Position numbers and translations under genes: made by a program. Under the pieces are notes generated by a model that worked only from the letters and a program-made list of their open reading frames with translations, was not told the DNA's origin and ran no database searches. A DNA stretch of 64,000 nt from Paraflavitalea soli (GTDB lineage Bacteria; Bacteroidota; Bacteroidia; Chitinophagales; Chitinophagaceae), in assembly GCF_003555545.1 (NCBI RefSeq), contig NZ_CP032157.1, positions 810,546 to 874,545 of the forward strand, given 5' to 3'. Positions 16,810-25,275 of this stretch are shown in pieces; position 1 is the first letter of the stretch; each line of letters begins with the position of its first letter.

Positions 16810-18122
16810 TTCTTCAACCTGTACTTCTTATTCACTTTGGGACTATTGAAGTATTCATTCAGGTCCTTTTCGCTCATGTCGCGTGTCATTTCCAGGGGAA
16901 TGTCGATCAGCTGGATCTGTATTTGTTTCAGCTCATCCTTTAATTTGGCCGTCTTTTTCGAAATATCCGGATCGCGTTCGCCTACCACCGCATTGTCCTG
17001 CAGCATATAATCCAGGCGCTTGATGGAAGAACGGATGGAAGAGGCCTGGTTCTGATCGAATACTTTTTGTGGAGCTACGGCCTCCTTGATAGGAACCAGG
17101 GATACGCCTACACTGGGCAATATTTTGCCGGTTTGCTGGGCGCCGGTGCTGGTGGAGGATGTTAATATGGTACCGGTGAGGGCGGTGGTTGAACTAGTGA
17201 TATCAAAACCGGTCCGGGCGCCCTTGGTCTTCTTCACTCCCTTATCCAGCTGTACAAACGTATATTTTAATTGCAATACATAGGTGTTGATATTCCGGGC
17301 TGCCAGGTTGTATTCCTGCAAAGCAAAAGGATAGTTCAGCGCGTCTTTTACAATTACTCTTACCACCGCTGTGTCCCTTACCATAAACCGGTTGGTGCCA
17401 ATAAAGCTCAACAATACTATTTTTTCCTTGCCGGGGTCCGAATCCTTCACAAAATCAAAGGGCGGCGACCAGGTAAAATCGTCATCACACTTCCTCACCG
17501 TCGTATAATTCTTGATGGGCATATTGGAGAGGAAAGTGATATTGTCTATCGGGAAGCTGCCGAAATCACATTGTACTTTAAAGGAAAGGGTATCTCCCTC
17601 ATCGATGGTGACGGTAGAATTGACTGAAGGCTTTATTTTGGCCGGTACGATCTCGGTATTATAAAATACAATGGCAAAAGAGGTATCTACACGCTCCGTG
17701 GGATTGTCCAGGCTCTGCACTCCGATATTTACGCGGTATTCATTGTCATACCTGAGTTTACCACTCAGGAAATAGGACTTCTCCGCCTTAAAGGTGAGTG
17801 TGCCATTGTCTTTATTGATCCGCAGGCCCACGGGTGAATTCCGCAGGTACCAGTAAAACTTGGATTCGTCTTTATTGATCTCCAGCCGGTAGGTGAGGGT
17901 CGAATCGACATGGAGGGTAAAATAGGGATTGAGGTTTTTGATGCGCAAGGCCGTTTCCACTGAATCTATATGTACAGGGAAAGGGTGCGTCACCGTATCG
18001 ACCGACGACCGGGTGGGTACCGTATCAGTCCGTTGATCTTGTGCTGCTAACCAGGCCGTTGGTGCAAACAGGCATACCATTAGCACCAGAACTCTATTTT
18101 TAAAGGGCTGTGGACTTGTCAT
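16806..18122 (-). CDS. Secreted protein of unknown function with Ig/cadherin-like domains
   Basis: 438 residues. A signal peptide is likely (NRVLVLMVCLFAPTAWLAAQ). Residues ~60-300 look like two or three beta-sandwich domains: LEINKDESKFYWYLRNSP and GLRINKDNGTLTFKAEKSYF resemble cadherin-like repeats, and TVTIDEGDTLSFKVQCDF resembles an Ig-like repeat. The region ~310-360 is Thr/Ser/Gly-rich and low in complexity, and the C-terminal ~80 residues are charged and helical. I do not recognise a named family. It ends in a Lys-rich tail. No operon partner is evident; Hsp20 upstream is separated by a terminator. Confidence 0.75.
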   Translation of the reverse strand: MTSPQPFKNRVLVLMVCLFAPTAWLAAQDQRTDTVPTRSSVDTVTHPFPVHIDSVETALRIKNLNPYFTLHVDSTLTYRLEINKDESKFYWYLRNSPVGLRINKDNGTLTFKAEKSYFLSGKLRYDNEYRVNIGVQSLDNPTERVDTSFAIVFYNTEIVPAKIKPSVNSTVTIDEGDTLSFKVQCDFGSFPIDNITFLSNMPIKNYTTVRKCDDDFTWSPPFDFVKDSDPGKEKIVLLSFIGTNRFMVRDTAVVRVIVKDALNYPFALQEYNLAARNINTYVLQLKYTFVQLDKGVKKTKGARTGFDITSSTTALTGTILTSSTSTGAQQTGKILPSVGVSLVPIKEAVAPQKVFDQNQASSIRSSIKRLDYMLQDNAVVGERDPDISKKTAKLKDELKQIQIQLIDIPLEMTRDMSEKDLNEYFNSPKVNKKYRLKK

Positions 18123-18157
18123 GTTTTAGAATCGTGGCCGAAGTTAATAACAAAACA

Positions 18158-18191
18158 ATAAAAAACCCATCCCGATAGAGATCGGGATGGG
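18158..18191 (-). terminator. Terminator after hsp20
   Basis: A perfect 11-bp stem CCCATCCCGAT/ATCGGGATGGG with a 4-nt loop is followed on the minus strand by TTTTTTATTG. It ends the Hsp20 transcript. Confidence 0.88.
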
Positions 18192-18249
18192 GCTAAAACC
18201 AAAACCAACTGCTTATGAAAAAAGAATTAAGAAATATTTAATACTTTTC

Positions 18250-18681
18250 TTACTGGATACTAATCTGTTTTACGCTTGCTTTTGCCTGCTCTTTCTTAGG
18301 CAGGTGCAGTTTCAGTACACCTTGGTCGTACTTAGCCTGGATATTATCCACATCTACCTGGTCGTCTACAGAAAAGCTGCGTTTAAAGCTGCGTTGTGTA
18401 AATTCCCTGCGAACCGTTTTGTAATCATCAGTTTTTGCTTCTTCTTTCTTTTCGAAACTGATGGTCAGTAAACCTTCTTCTACCTTCACCTGAAAATCTT
18501 CTTTACTTAAACCGGCGGCGCTTAATTCTACATGGTAAGCGTCTTTTGTTTCATGAATATTTACCGGAGGATACTGTAAAGTGCTATCCTTCCAGGTAGC
18601 CGGAAACTGATTAAGCAGGTCATCAAATACTGAGTTAAATACCCTGTTTACCGGACGGTTGTTGAATTTTACGTGTGTCAT
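18250..18681 (-). CDS. Hsp20/alpha-crystallin small heat-shock protein
   Basis: 143 residues, single-domain small chaperone. The alpha-crystallin domain runs from ~35 to 140: PPVNIHETKDAYHVELSAAG, LTISFEKKEE, the FTQRSFKRSFSVDDQVD segment and YDQGVLKLHLPKKEQA, which carries the conserved GVL motif. It holds unfolding proteins for refolding by GroEL and DnaK, both also in this window. It is monocistronic, with its own terminator. Confidence 0.94.
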   Translation of the reverse strand: MTHVKFNNRPVNRVFNSVFDDLLNQFPATWKDSTLQYPPVNIHETKDAYHVELSAAGLSKEDFQVKVEEGLLTISFEKKEEAKTDDYKTVRREFTQRSFKRSFSVDDQVDVDNIQAKYDQGVLKLHLPKKEQAKASVKQISIQ

Positions 18682-18855
18682 AGCCTATAATTTTTTTTGT
18701 TTTAAATGATTTGTACAGCAGTAATTCCAAATGGCATACCAACGCAAAAAATACCTGTTTTTACCGCCATAATGTACGGAAATGCAAACTTGTGATGACT
18801 AAATGGCATCGCTTTGGCAAATAGGCTGACATAAAGGCGCTTTTACTTCCCTCAT

Positions 18856-18887
18856 TGCCCTGATGCCTTGTTGCCTTGATGCCTTCC
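18856..18887. repeat. 8-bp tandem repeat (TGCCTTGA), four units
   Basis: TGCCCTGA, TGCCTTGT, TGCCTTGA and TGCCTTCC follow one another without gaps in the gap between divergent hsp20 and the bacilliredoxin gene. The function is unknown. Confidence 0.6.
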
Positions 18888-18911
18888 AGCCCACCGCGTC
18901 AACTTTTTGCG

Positions 18912-18919
18912 TAGATTTG
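18912..18919 (+). promoter_or_regulatory. -7 box of bacilliredoxin promoter
   Basis: TAGATTTG matches TAnnTTTG, 34 bp before the start codon. No good -33 element is seen. Confidence 0.45.
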
Positions 18920-18953
18920 CGTTCTAACAATGAACTAAAAAACATCATTTAAT

Positions 18954-19367
18954 ATGTATCCAGCAGAAATAGTGCAGCCCATGAAAGAGGAGCTGACGGA
19001 CTATGGTTTCAGGGAGTTATTGACCCCCACAGAAGTTGACAACCAATTGAGTAAAGAAGGCACGACCCTCGTAATGATCAATTCCGTGTGTGGTTGTTCG
19101 GCAGGATCGGCCCGTCCGGGTGTGTTGATGGCCGTGGCCAATGCCAGCAAAAAGCCTGATCACCTGAGCACCAGCTTCGCTGGTTTTGATGTGGATGCCA
19201 TTAAAAAATTGCGTGAGCATTTATTGCCTTATCCCCCCTCTTCACCCGCCATCGCTCTATTTAAGAATGGCCAGTTGGTGCATTTTATCGAGCGTCACCA
19301 GATTGAAGGACGCCCTGCGCAGATGATCGCCCACAACCTGATCGCTGCTTTTGATGAGTACTGTTAA
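18954..19367 (+). CDS. BrxA/BrxB family bacilliredoxin
   Basis: 137 residues, full length for the YphP/YqiW family. The thioredoxin-like fold carries the family's Cys-Gly-Cys active site (NSVCGCSAGSARPGV near residue 44-58), and PSSPAIALFKNGQLVHFIERH is the conserved C-terminal strand. The Bacillus members remove bacillithiol from proteins; in Bacteroidota the low-molecular thiol partner is less certain. It is a single gene between its own promoter and terminator. Confidence 0.9.
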   Translation: MYPAEIVQPMKEELTDYGFRELLTPTEVDNQLSKEGTTLVMINSVCGCSAGSARPGVLMAVANASKKPDHLSTSFAGFDVDAIKKLREHLLPYPPSSPAIALFKNGQLVHFIERHQIEGRPAQMIAHNLIAAFDEYC

Positions 19368-19405
19368 GGAATTACGCTGATTAAATCAGCTTTGTTCATA
19401 GTGAT

Positions 19406-19434
19406 AAACCTTCCCATTCCTGGGAGGGTTTTTT
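19406..19434 (+). terminator. Terminator after bacilliredoxin gene
   Basis: ACCTTCCCA pairs with TGGGAGGGT (one G-U pair) around TTCC, followed by TTTTTT. Confidence 0.85.
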
Positions 19435-19511
19435 ATTGCTGGAAGCTTTTACTTATCATTGCACATTCAAAATCTCAAACAGGACTTCTAATATTCAACT
19501 ATCTGTAATAC

Positions 19512-20801
19512 ATGTATCCCAACCTATACTACGCTTTTCGTGATCTGTTCGGCATTGAAGCAAAAGGGCTGCGCTTCGTGAACTCTTTTGGATTTTTCGT
19601 TGCCCTTTCTTTTCTGGCGGCTGCCTGGGTGCTTACGCATGAGCTAAAGCGCAAAGAGCGGGCAGGTTTACTTACTGGCCAGGATGTAAAGATCACGGTA
19701 GGTAAGAAGGCTGGGTTTGGCGATATATTACTCAATTTTGTGCTGGGCTTTATCCTGGGCTATAAGATAATAGGTCTGTTTCTCTCCAATGACCCTGCCA
19801 CAGAAGATCCGCAGTCTTTTATCTTCTCGGCTGCCGGCAACTGGCCGGTGGGTATCGGCCTGGGTTTGTTGTTTGCCGGTATTAAGTGGTGGGAGAAGAA
19901 TAAGCAAAAGCTGGAAAAGCCCGAAGAGCGCGTGGTGCGTATATGGCCCCACGACAGGGTAGGGGACCTGGTGATCTATGCCGCCCTCTTTGGTTTTCTC
20001 GGCGCCAAAATATTCCATAACCTGGAAAACTGGAACGAATTCTGGGCCAGCCCTATCGAGGCGCTGCTATCTTTCAGTGGACTTACTTTCTACGGTGGAC
20101 TGATCTGTGCGGCTGTAGCTATCTTTTTCTATGCCCGTAAGCATAAGATAGGTTTCAAACACCTGTGTGATGCCGTGGCGCCCGGATTAATGATCGCCTA
20201 TGCCATTGGCCGTATCGGATGCCAGGTGGCCGGTGATGGTGATTGGGGCATTCTGAACAGCGCTTATGTCACTACTCCCGATTCGAAAGTAGTGCTGGCC
20301 GATACTACCCAGTTCAACACGGCCCTGCAAGCCAATAGCCGGTTTTATTTGAAGACCTTCCAGGTAGAGTCGCTTGCCCAGGTGCACCACAAGTCGGTAA
20401 AAGCCCCTTCCTGGCTACCCGATTGGATGGTGGCCTACCAATACCCCCACAATGTAATTAACGAAGGTTCGCCTATTGCAGGCTGCACCGATCCCCAATA
20501 TTGCAACCAGTTGCCTATACCAGTATTTCCGACACCTTTTTATGAATCCGTAGCAGGTTTCCTGCTCTTTGCCTTGCTGTGGGCGCTCCGCAATCGCTTG
20601 AAAGTGCCCGGTACTATGTTTGCTATCTATCTCATTGTAAATGGCTTGGAGCGTTTCTTTGTAGAAAAAATACGGGTAAATACCACCTATAGTATTGGCG
20701 GTTTCCACCCCACCCAGGCAGAGTTGATCTCTTCCGGCCTGGTGATAGGAGGTATCGCCTTATATATATACCTCACAAAGCGAAAACAACCAGCAGCTTA
20801 A
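19512..20801 (+). CDS. lgt: Prolipoprotein diacylglyceryl transferase (long form)
   Basis: 429 residues against ~290 in E. coli. It transfers diacylglycerol to the lipobox cysteine of pre-lipoproteins in the inner membrane. Core segments: SFSGLTFYGGLICA (the essential YGG/HG region), AYAIGRIGCQVAGDGDWG (Lgt signature with the conserved Arg), and FPTPFYESVAGFLLFALLWALR near the end. The extra length is an N-terminal soluble insert (~40-130, between the first membrane segments) and an extended periplasmic loop at ~250-320, both with no obvious domain. It is followed by a strong terminator, so it stands alone. Confidence 0.93.
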   Translation: MYPNLYYAFRDLFGIEAKGLRFVNSFGFFVALSFLAAAWVLTHELKRKERAGLLTGQDVKITVGKKAGFGDILLNFVLGFILGYKIIGLFLSNDPATEDPQSFIFSAAGNWPVGIGLGLLFAGIKWWEKNKQKLEKPEERVVRIWPHDRVGDLVIYAALFGFLGAKIFHNLENWNEFWASPIEALLSFSGLTFYGGLICAAVAIFFYARKHKIGFKHLCDAVAPGLMIAYAIGRIGCQVAGDGDWGILNSAYVTTPDSKVVLADTTQFNTALQANSRFYLKTFQVESLAQVHHKSVKAPSWLPDWMVAYQYPHNVINEGSPIAGCTDPQYCNQLPIPVFPTPFYESVAGFLLFALLWALRNRLKVPGTMFAIYLIVNGLERFFVEKIRVNTTYSIGGFHPTQAELISSGLVIGGIALYIYLTKRKQPAA

Positions 20802-20851
20802 TGCCCTATGCCCTTCTGTCGGCAAGAGAGTGCAGCTAAAAAATAATAGAG

Positions 20852-20880
20852 GCCCGGGAAGTAATTTCCGGGCTTTTTTT
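20852..20880 (+). terminator. Terminator after lgt
   Basis: GCCCGGGAA pairs with TTTCCGGGC (one G-U) around GTAA, followed by TTTTTTT. Confidence 0.9.
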
Positions 20881-20968
20881 GTAAATTTAAAGACTGGACT
20901 AATTGTTAAAATTAACTGATCCTTCATGCTTTGTAACGATTATCCGATATTTAATTATACTTCTTGCA

Positions 20969-21131
20969 GCGATATTGTCGCGACCTTTAAGCGTCTCTTC
21001 AGCGACCTTCCAACGATCTTTTAGCGGCCTTTCAGCGACCTTTTAGCGACGTTATAGCGACCTTATAGCGATATGCCTCCGTATGTCATTCGTAGTTAAG
21101 CCGTTGTACAGCCGTGTGTCAGCCGTATCGG
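20969..21131. repeat. Degenerate 11-bp tandem repeat array 1
   Basis: Ten gap-free 11-bp units occupy 20969-21078: GCGATATTGTC, GCGACCTTTAA, GCGTCTCTTCA, GCGACCTTCCA, ACGATCTTTTA, GCGGCCTTTCA, GCGACCTTTTA, GCGACGTTATA, GCGACCTTATA and GCGATATGCCT. Three further 11-bp units of another type follow at 21099-21131 (AGCCGTTGTAC, AGCCGTGTGTC, AGCCGTATCGG). The period is one DNA turn and is not a multiple of 3. It lies between the lgt terminator and the TonB-receptor promoter. A similar array precedes dnaK. Confidence 0.85.
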
Positions 21132-21317
21132 CCCTGGCTAACCTCCTCCGGCCAGTTTTCGCACGCCCGATCCTCTTTCTTACCGTTTACGCCCACTTTC
21201 CCGCCTTTTATCCCAATCGGAGGCTCCCCTGTAACCTAATTGGCCGGTGATCGTCATACTACCGTCACCCAATAATTACCGGATATCAATATAATCAGCC
21301 TTTCAACACTTGACAAT

Positions 21318-21347
21318 GTACTATGCGTAACATAGTACCTATTTTTG
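21318..21347 (+). promoter_or_regulatory. Palindromic operator with -7 box for the TonB receptor
   Basis: A perfect palindrome GTACTATG-CGTAA-CATAGTAC (21318-21338) is followed one base later by TATTTTTG (21340-21347), a TAnnTTTG -7 box. The palindrome fills the -33 to -10 interval, so a bound dimer would compete with RNA polymerase. The regulator is not in the window as far as I can tell. Confidence 0.65.
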
Positions 21348-21395
21348 GACTGTAATAGATAAGATAAAGTATTCAACAAAGTAAAGAGTATAGCC

Positions 21396-23867
21396 ATGAG
21401 AACAAAACTAATCGTCGCCTCCATTATCCTGACTGCTTTCAATCTCGCTGCTGTAGCCCAGCAAAAGGCCGCTAAAGTAGCCGGAACAGTAGGAGGTGCC
21501 GACAAGGCGGCCATTCAGGCAGCCACTGTGACCCTTTTAAAAGCCAAAGATTCTGCAGTTGTGAAAATGTCCGTTTCCGATAAAGCCGGAAAATTTGAGT
21601 TTGAGAACATTCCTGAGGGTAAATACCTGCTGCTGGTTTCCGCAGTAGGTCATGCTAAAAAATATACCCCTGCATTTGAAGTGGCCGGTACGGCGGTAGA
21701 AGTAGCGCCGGTAGCGCTGGTGGGAGAATCAAAGGAAATGAAAGCAGTAACCATCACGGCCAGCAGGCCCATGATCGAGCAAAAGATCGACAGGACAGTA
21801 GTGAATGTAGAAGCCTCGGTGACCAATGTGGGCGCCAATGCCCTGGAAGTGCTGGAAAAAGCCCCCGGCGTGCAGGTAGACAAGGATGGTAATATCAGCC
21901 TGAAAGGCAAACAAGGGGTAGTGATCATGATGGATGGCCGTCCTTCCTACCTTACAGGGCCTGAACTGGCCAACCTGCTGAAAGGTATGCAGGCTTCCCA
22001 GCTCGACCAGATCGAGATCATGACCAACCCACCTGCCAAATACGATGCCGCCGGCAATTCCGGTATCATCAATATCAAAACCAAAAAGAACAAGATCAAA
22101 GGTTTCAACGGTAATGCTACCGTGGGAGTGGGGCAGGGTGTTTATTTCAAGACCAATGAGAGCATCAGCCTTAATTACCGCGATGGTAAGATGAACCTGT
22201 TCAGCAGCTACAGCTTTGGATACAATGAAAACTTCCAGCAGTTGGACATTTACCGCCGGTATAAGAATAATGATAAGACCACCAATGCCATCTTTGAGCA
22301 GGTTGCTTTTATGAAAAAGCTGAACCGCAACAATAACCTGAAACTGGGTATGGATTATTACCTTACCAATAAGACCACTATTGGCTTTGTATTGAGCGGA
22401 GCTTATAATCCTGAGACCAATGATGGTAAAAATACCAGCTATCTTAAAAACCCCCAGAGTCAGGTCGATTCCATTATCACGGCCGATTCCTATATTAAAG
22501 AAGTGTGGAAGAATGCCAGTGTAAACCTCAATATGCGTCATCAGTTCGATTCTACTGGTCGTGAGCTGACTGCGGACCTGGATTATATCCGGTATGATGC
22601 TTCCAATGACCAGCACTTTATCAATACCACCTACAACCCAGGATGGGTAAAGCGTTATGATGAGCTGCTGGATGGTAATCTTCCCCTGTCCATTAATATC
22701 TATTCCGCAAAAGTTGATTATACCCACCCCCTGAAGAACAATATGAAACTGGAAATGGGTGTTAAATCCAGCTATGTAAACACGGAGAACAAAGCCAACT
22801 ATTTTGAGTTTGTAAGTGGTCAGTGGCAGACGGATTATGCCAAAACCAATTTCTTTGATTATAAAGAAAACATCAATGCCGCCTATGTAAGCCTGAATAA
22901 ACAATTGAATAAAAAATGGGGCGTACAGGCTGGTCTGAGGTTTGAGAATACCAACCTGGAAGGCATTCAGTATGGCAACCCTACACAGAAGGATTCAGCA
23001 TTTGACCGTTCTTACAACAGCTTGTTCCCTACCGTCTATATTAGCTACAATGCTAATAAGGACAACCAGTTTGGCCTCAATTATGGCCGTCGGATTGACC
23101 GCCCTTCCTATGAGAACCTCAATCCCTTTATGTTCTTTATCGACAAGTTTACTTATGGTTCGGGTAATCCCTTCATGAAACCACAGTATAGCGACAACAT
23201 CGAACTGACGCATATTTTCAAAGGTTTCCTGACTACCACCCTGAATTATAATGTAACCAAGGACCTGTTCAACGAAACCTTTACCCAGGATAAATTGCCC
23301 AATGGAGAAAATGGTTATGCTACCATCGTGCGCCAGGGTAATATCGGCAGGCGCGAAAACGTAGGTATTGCGGTAAGTGTTCAGATACCTGTCACAAAAT
23401 GGTTCACTACCATGCTGTACAGCAATTACAATTACATCAAATACAGTGGTGTGCTCAATGGTGAAGAATTGAACGTAGAAGCTGGCAACCTGATGGTAAA
23501 TATGAACAACCAGTTTAAGTTCAACAAGGGCTGGAGTGCTGAGTTGAGTGGCTGGTTCCGTGGTAAAGGTCCTGAAGGGCAGATCGTACTTGATCCCTTC
23601 GGCCAATTGTCTGCCGGTATTGCCAAACAAGTGTTGAAAGGAAAAGGTACGGTGAAATTGAATGTGCGCGATATCTTCTACACACAACAACCCAAGGGTG
23701 AGATCAACTTCCAGTCAACGGAAGCGAAGTTCAAGAACTACCGTGACTCACGGGTAGTCAACTTAACCTTTACTTATCGTTTTGGAAAACCTTTGAAGAA
23801 TACCAACGGTCGTAAGAAAGGTGGCGCCGGCGATGAACAAAATCGTGTTAAAGGCGGTGGTGAATAA
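21396..23867 (+). CDS. TonB-dependent outer-membrane receptor (carboxypeptidase-regulatory N-domain)
   Basis: 823 residues. A signal peptide (residues 1-22, ending VAQQ) is followed by a carboxypeptidase-regulatory-like beta-sandwich (~25-105, with DKAGKFEFENIPEGKYLLLVSAVG), a plug domain (~115-215, with the LEVLEKAPGVQVDKDGNISL and YLTGPELANLLKGM segments) and a 22-strand-type barrel ending in an aromatic-rich last strand (RDSRVVNLTFTYRFGKP). The end is a short basic Gly-rich tail. It looks like the outer-membrane beta-barrel family without a SusD partner, so it is not a polysaccharide-utilisation pair; substrate unknown. A palindromic operator overlaps its promoter. Confidence 0.88.
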   Translation: MRTKLIVASIILTAFNLAAVAQQKAAKVAGTVGGADKAAIQAATVTLLKAKDSAVVKMSVSDKAGKFEFENIPEGKYLLLVSAVGHAKKYTPAFEVAGTAVEVAPVALVGESKEMKAVTITASRPMIEQKIDRTVVNVEASVTNVGANALEVLEKAPGVQVDKDGNISLKGKQGVVIMMDGRPSYLTGPELANLLKGMQASQLDQIEIMTNPPAKYDAAGNSGIINIKTKKNKIKGFNGNATVGVGQGVYFKTNESISLNYRDGKMNLFSSYSFGYNENFQQLDIYRRYKNNDKTTNAIFEQVAFMKKLNRNNNLKLGMDYYLTNKTTIGFVLSGAYNPETNDGKNTSYLKNPQSQVDSIITADSYIKEVWKNASVNLNMRHQFDSTGRELTADLDYIRYDASNDQHFINTTYNPGWVKRYDELLDGNLPLSINIYSAKVDYTHPLKNNMKLEMGVKSSYVNTENKANYFEFVSGQWQTDYAKTNFFDYKENINAAYVSLNKQLNKKWGVQAGLRFENTNLEGIQYGNPTQKDSAFDRSYNSLFPTVYISYNANKDNQFGLNYGRRIDRPSYENLNPFMFFIDKFTYGSGNPFMKPQYSDNIELTHIFKGFLTTTLNYNVTKDLFNETFTQDKLPNGENGYATIVRQGNIGRRENVGIAVSVQIPVTKWFTTMLYSNYNYIKYSGVLNGEELNVEAGNLMVNMNNQFKFNKGWSAELSGWFRGKGPEGQIVLDPFGQLSAGIAKQVLKGKGTVKLNVRDIFYTQQPKGEINFQSTEAKFKNYRDSRVVNLTFTYRFGKPLKNTNGRKKGGAGDEQNRVKGGGE

Positions 23868-24152
23868 CCAGCCGATAACATCTTACAGGAAGTCTGGTGC
23901 GTAAGTAAATAAAGATTTGACAAATGTGCAATACCCACTTGTGGTAATAGGGCTGGTACGAGGATTGCAATAGAAGAATCGTGTTTCCCAAAATGATAAA
24001 GTTTTCGTCTAATGGGAAAAGAGGCAGTGAGAATAAAAGACGAAAGAGCTGTTTAACCTGGTTTTAATGAGGCAACAAGGCTTTTGGAAATCTTTAACAG
24101 GGTATGGCACAACCTTTTCTTTTTAAAATGGTCTTATATATAGTAACCAACG
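23868..24152. other. Intergenic region after TonB receptor
   Basis: No gene, repeat or clear terminator is seen between the receptor stop and the small lipoprotein gene, so read-through from the receptor promoter to the terminator at 24361 is possible. Confidence 0.5.
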
Positions 24153-24348
24153 ATGAAAAAGATAATACTCATAGCAATAGTACTGATGTACCTCGTAGGA
24201 TGCGGAATTTCGTACATGTAAAATAAAAAGACCTGAACAGGCGTTTATAGAATGTACGAAGCAAACAGACAGGAATTCAAAAACAGACGAGTATTATATT
24301 GATGGTTTAATAAAAAACGATTATACATTTTTTCTCATAAGCAGTTAG
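24153..24348 (+). pseudogene. Small lipoprotein gene interrupted by a +1 frameshift
   Basis: The ATG at 24153 opens a 22-codon frame, MKKIILIAIVLMYLVGCGIS..., which is a complete lipoprotein signal with lipobox LVGC and then stops at TAA (24219-24221). The +1 frame is open across the join (from 24199) and runs on as KIKRPEQAFIECTKQTDR, then NSKTDEYYIDGLIKNDY, to TAG at 24346-24348. A strong terminator begins 12 bp later. One base shift near 24199-24221 would restore a lipoprotein of about 65 residues. It may be a decayed gene, a sequencing error at the A-rich TAAAATAAAAAG run, or a genuine short lipopeptide. I do not recognise the family. Confidence 0.5.
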
Positions 24349-24360
24349 TTTTGGTTAACG

Positions 24361-24386
24361 GGCCCCATGTCTATGGGGCCTTTTTT
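24361..24386 (+). terminator. Rho-independent terminator
   Basis: A perfect 8-bp stem GGCCCCAT/ATGGGGCC with a GTCT loop is followed by TTTTTT. It closes the transcript that includes the frameshifted lipoprotein gene. Confidence 0.92.
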
Positions 24387-24431
24387 ATTGTCGTAGTGTA
24401 GACATTTAAAATGTCTCCCTCACTCCAAAGA

Positions 24432-25199
24432 TCACCGGTAAGAAATTTCGTATAAGCTGTTTACCGGATCCGATTGCCAGCATTCTTTTGTTTCCACATT
24501 CATAATTGTCAACCTGCCGCCTCCGCCTCCGCCGGTATCAATATTATTGACATTGGCTGCTTTCATGGGCTGGTCGGTTCCCCACATGATGGTACGGGTA
24601 TGCCCGATAAAGACCTCGTGGAACCGGGTAGCCATCTTAAAGCGGGCGGGTCTTTTCTTGCCCCGGTTGGTAGCCTCCCAGGAAAGGGCTTCCAGCCAAA
24701 GTTCGCGATCCCAATAATACAGATGGGGTAATTGCTCCCTGAATGGCAGCCGGCGGTCGAAGCCGGCATGTACAAAACAGTTCATGTGATCATCCAGGTA
24801 GTAGAGCCGTTGGTGATTGAAGAAATGGCGGTGCGTGGCGGGTATATCGGGGGGGTTCAATGCCTGGGGATGGATATTGCCATAGGCGGGGATCAGATCC
24901 TGCTTACCGGCGGCTATGAGGTAGGAGCGGAGGGTGCCTTCACCGCCCTGGTTCCAGTACTGGGGGTGAAAACCAGTCCGGATAAAGGTCTGGAACCAAT
25001 CGTCGTGATTACCCTTGATGGCTACCAGGTGCCGGACGGTGAGCAGGGTCTCTACACAGGCAAATACTTCATCATAGCCATCGGCGATATCGCCCAGCTG
25101 GATCAGGGTATCCCGCTCATAGTCGAACCCCGAACGCTGGAGGCATTGGAGCAGGGCCTTGTGGCCGCCGTGAATATCGCCCATTACATAGGTCGTCAT
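24432..25199 (-). CDS. Metallophosphoesterase (serine/threonine phosphatase-like)
   Basis: 255 residues from the Met at 25199 (MTTYVMGDIHGG), preferred because family members start just before GDIHG; a start at 25223 would add eight residues. Calcineurin-like motifs are all present: GDIHGG, GDIADGYDE, KGNHDDWF, a VHAGFD histidine and GHTRT near the C-terminus, supplying the two-metal site. It resembles the PrpA/bis(5'-nucleosyl)-tetraphosphatase branch; the substrate is not certain. A short GGGGGG-type loop near residue 230 (NIDTGGGGGGRL) precedes the last strands. It is transcribed divergently from yajQ. Confidence 0.88.
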   Translation of the reverse strand: MTTYVMGDIHGGHKALLQCLQRSGFDYERDTLIQLGDIADGYDEVFACVETLLTVRHLVAIKGNHDDWFQTFIRTGFHPQYWNQGGEGTLRSYLIAAGKQDLIPAYGNIHPQALNPPDIPATHRHFFNHQRLYYLDDHMNCFVHAGFDRRLPFREQLPHLYYWDRELWLEALSWEATNRGKKRPARFKMATRFHEVFIGHTRTIMWGTDQPMKAANVNNIDTGGGGGGRLTIMNVETKECWQSDPVNSLYEISYR

Positions 25200-25253
25200 T
25201 ACCGGTAAGATTTCAGGCAGCAAATTAGGATATTATGATTTCTATACATTCCC

Positions 25254-25261
25254 TAGCTTTG
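25254..25261 (+). promoter_or_regulatory. -7 box of yajQ promoter
   Basis: TAGCTTTG matches TAnnTTTG, 14 bp before the yajQ ATG, giving a very short leader. Confidence 0.5.
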
Positions 25262-25275
25262 CGCAAAATGTTGCC

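Noticed and set aside
20969-21131. CRISPR array
   Set aside because: Units are 11 bp, contiguous and without spacers, and no cas gene is in the window.
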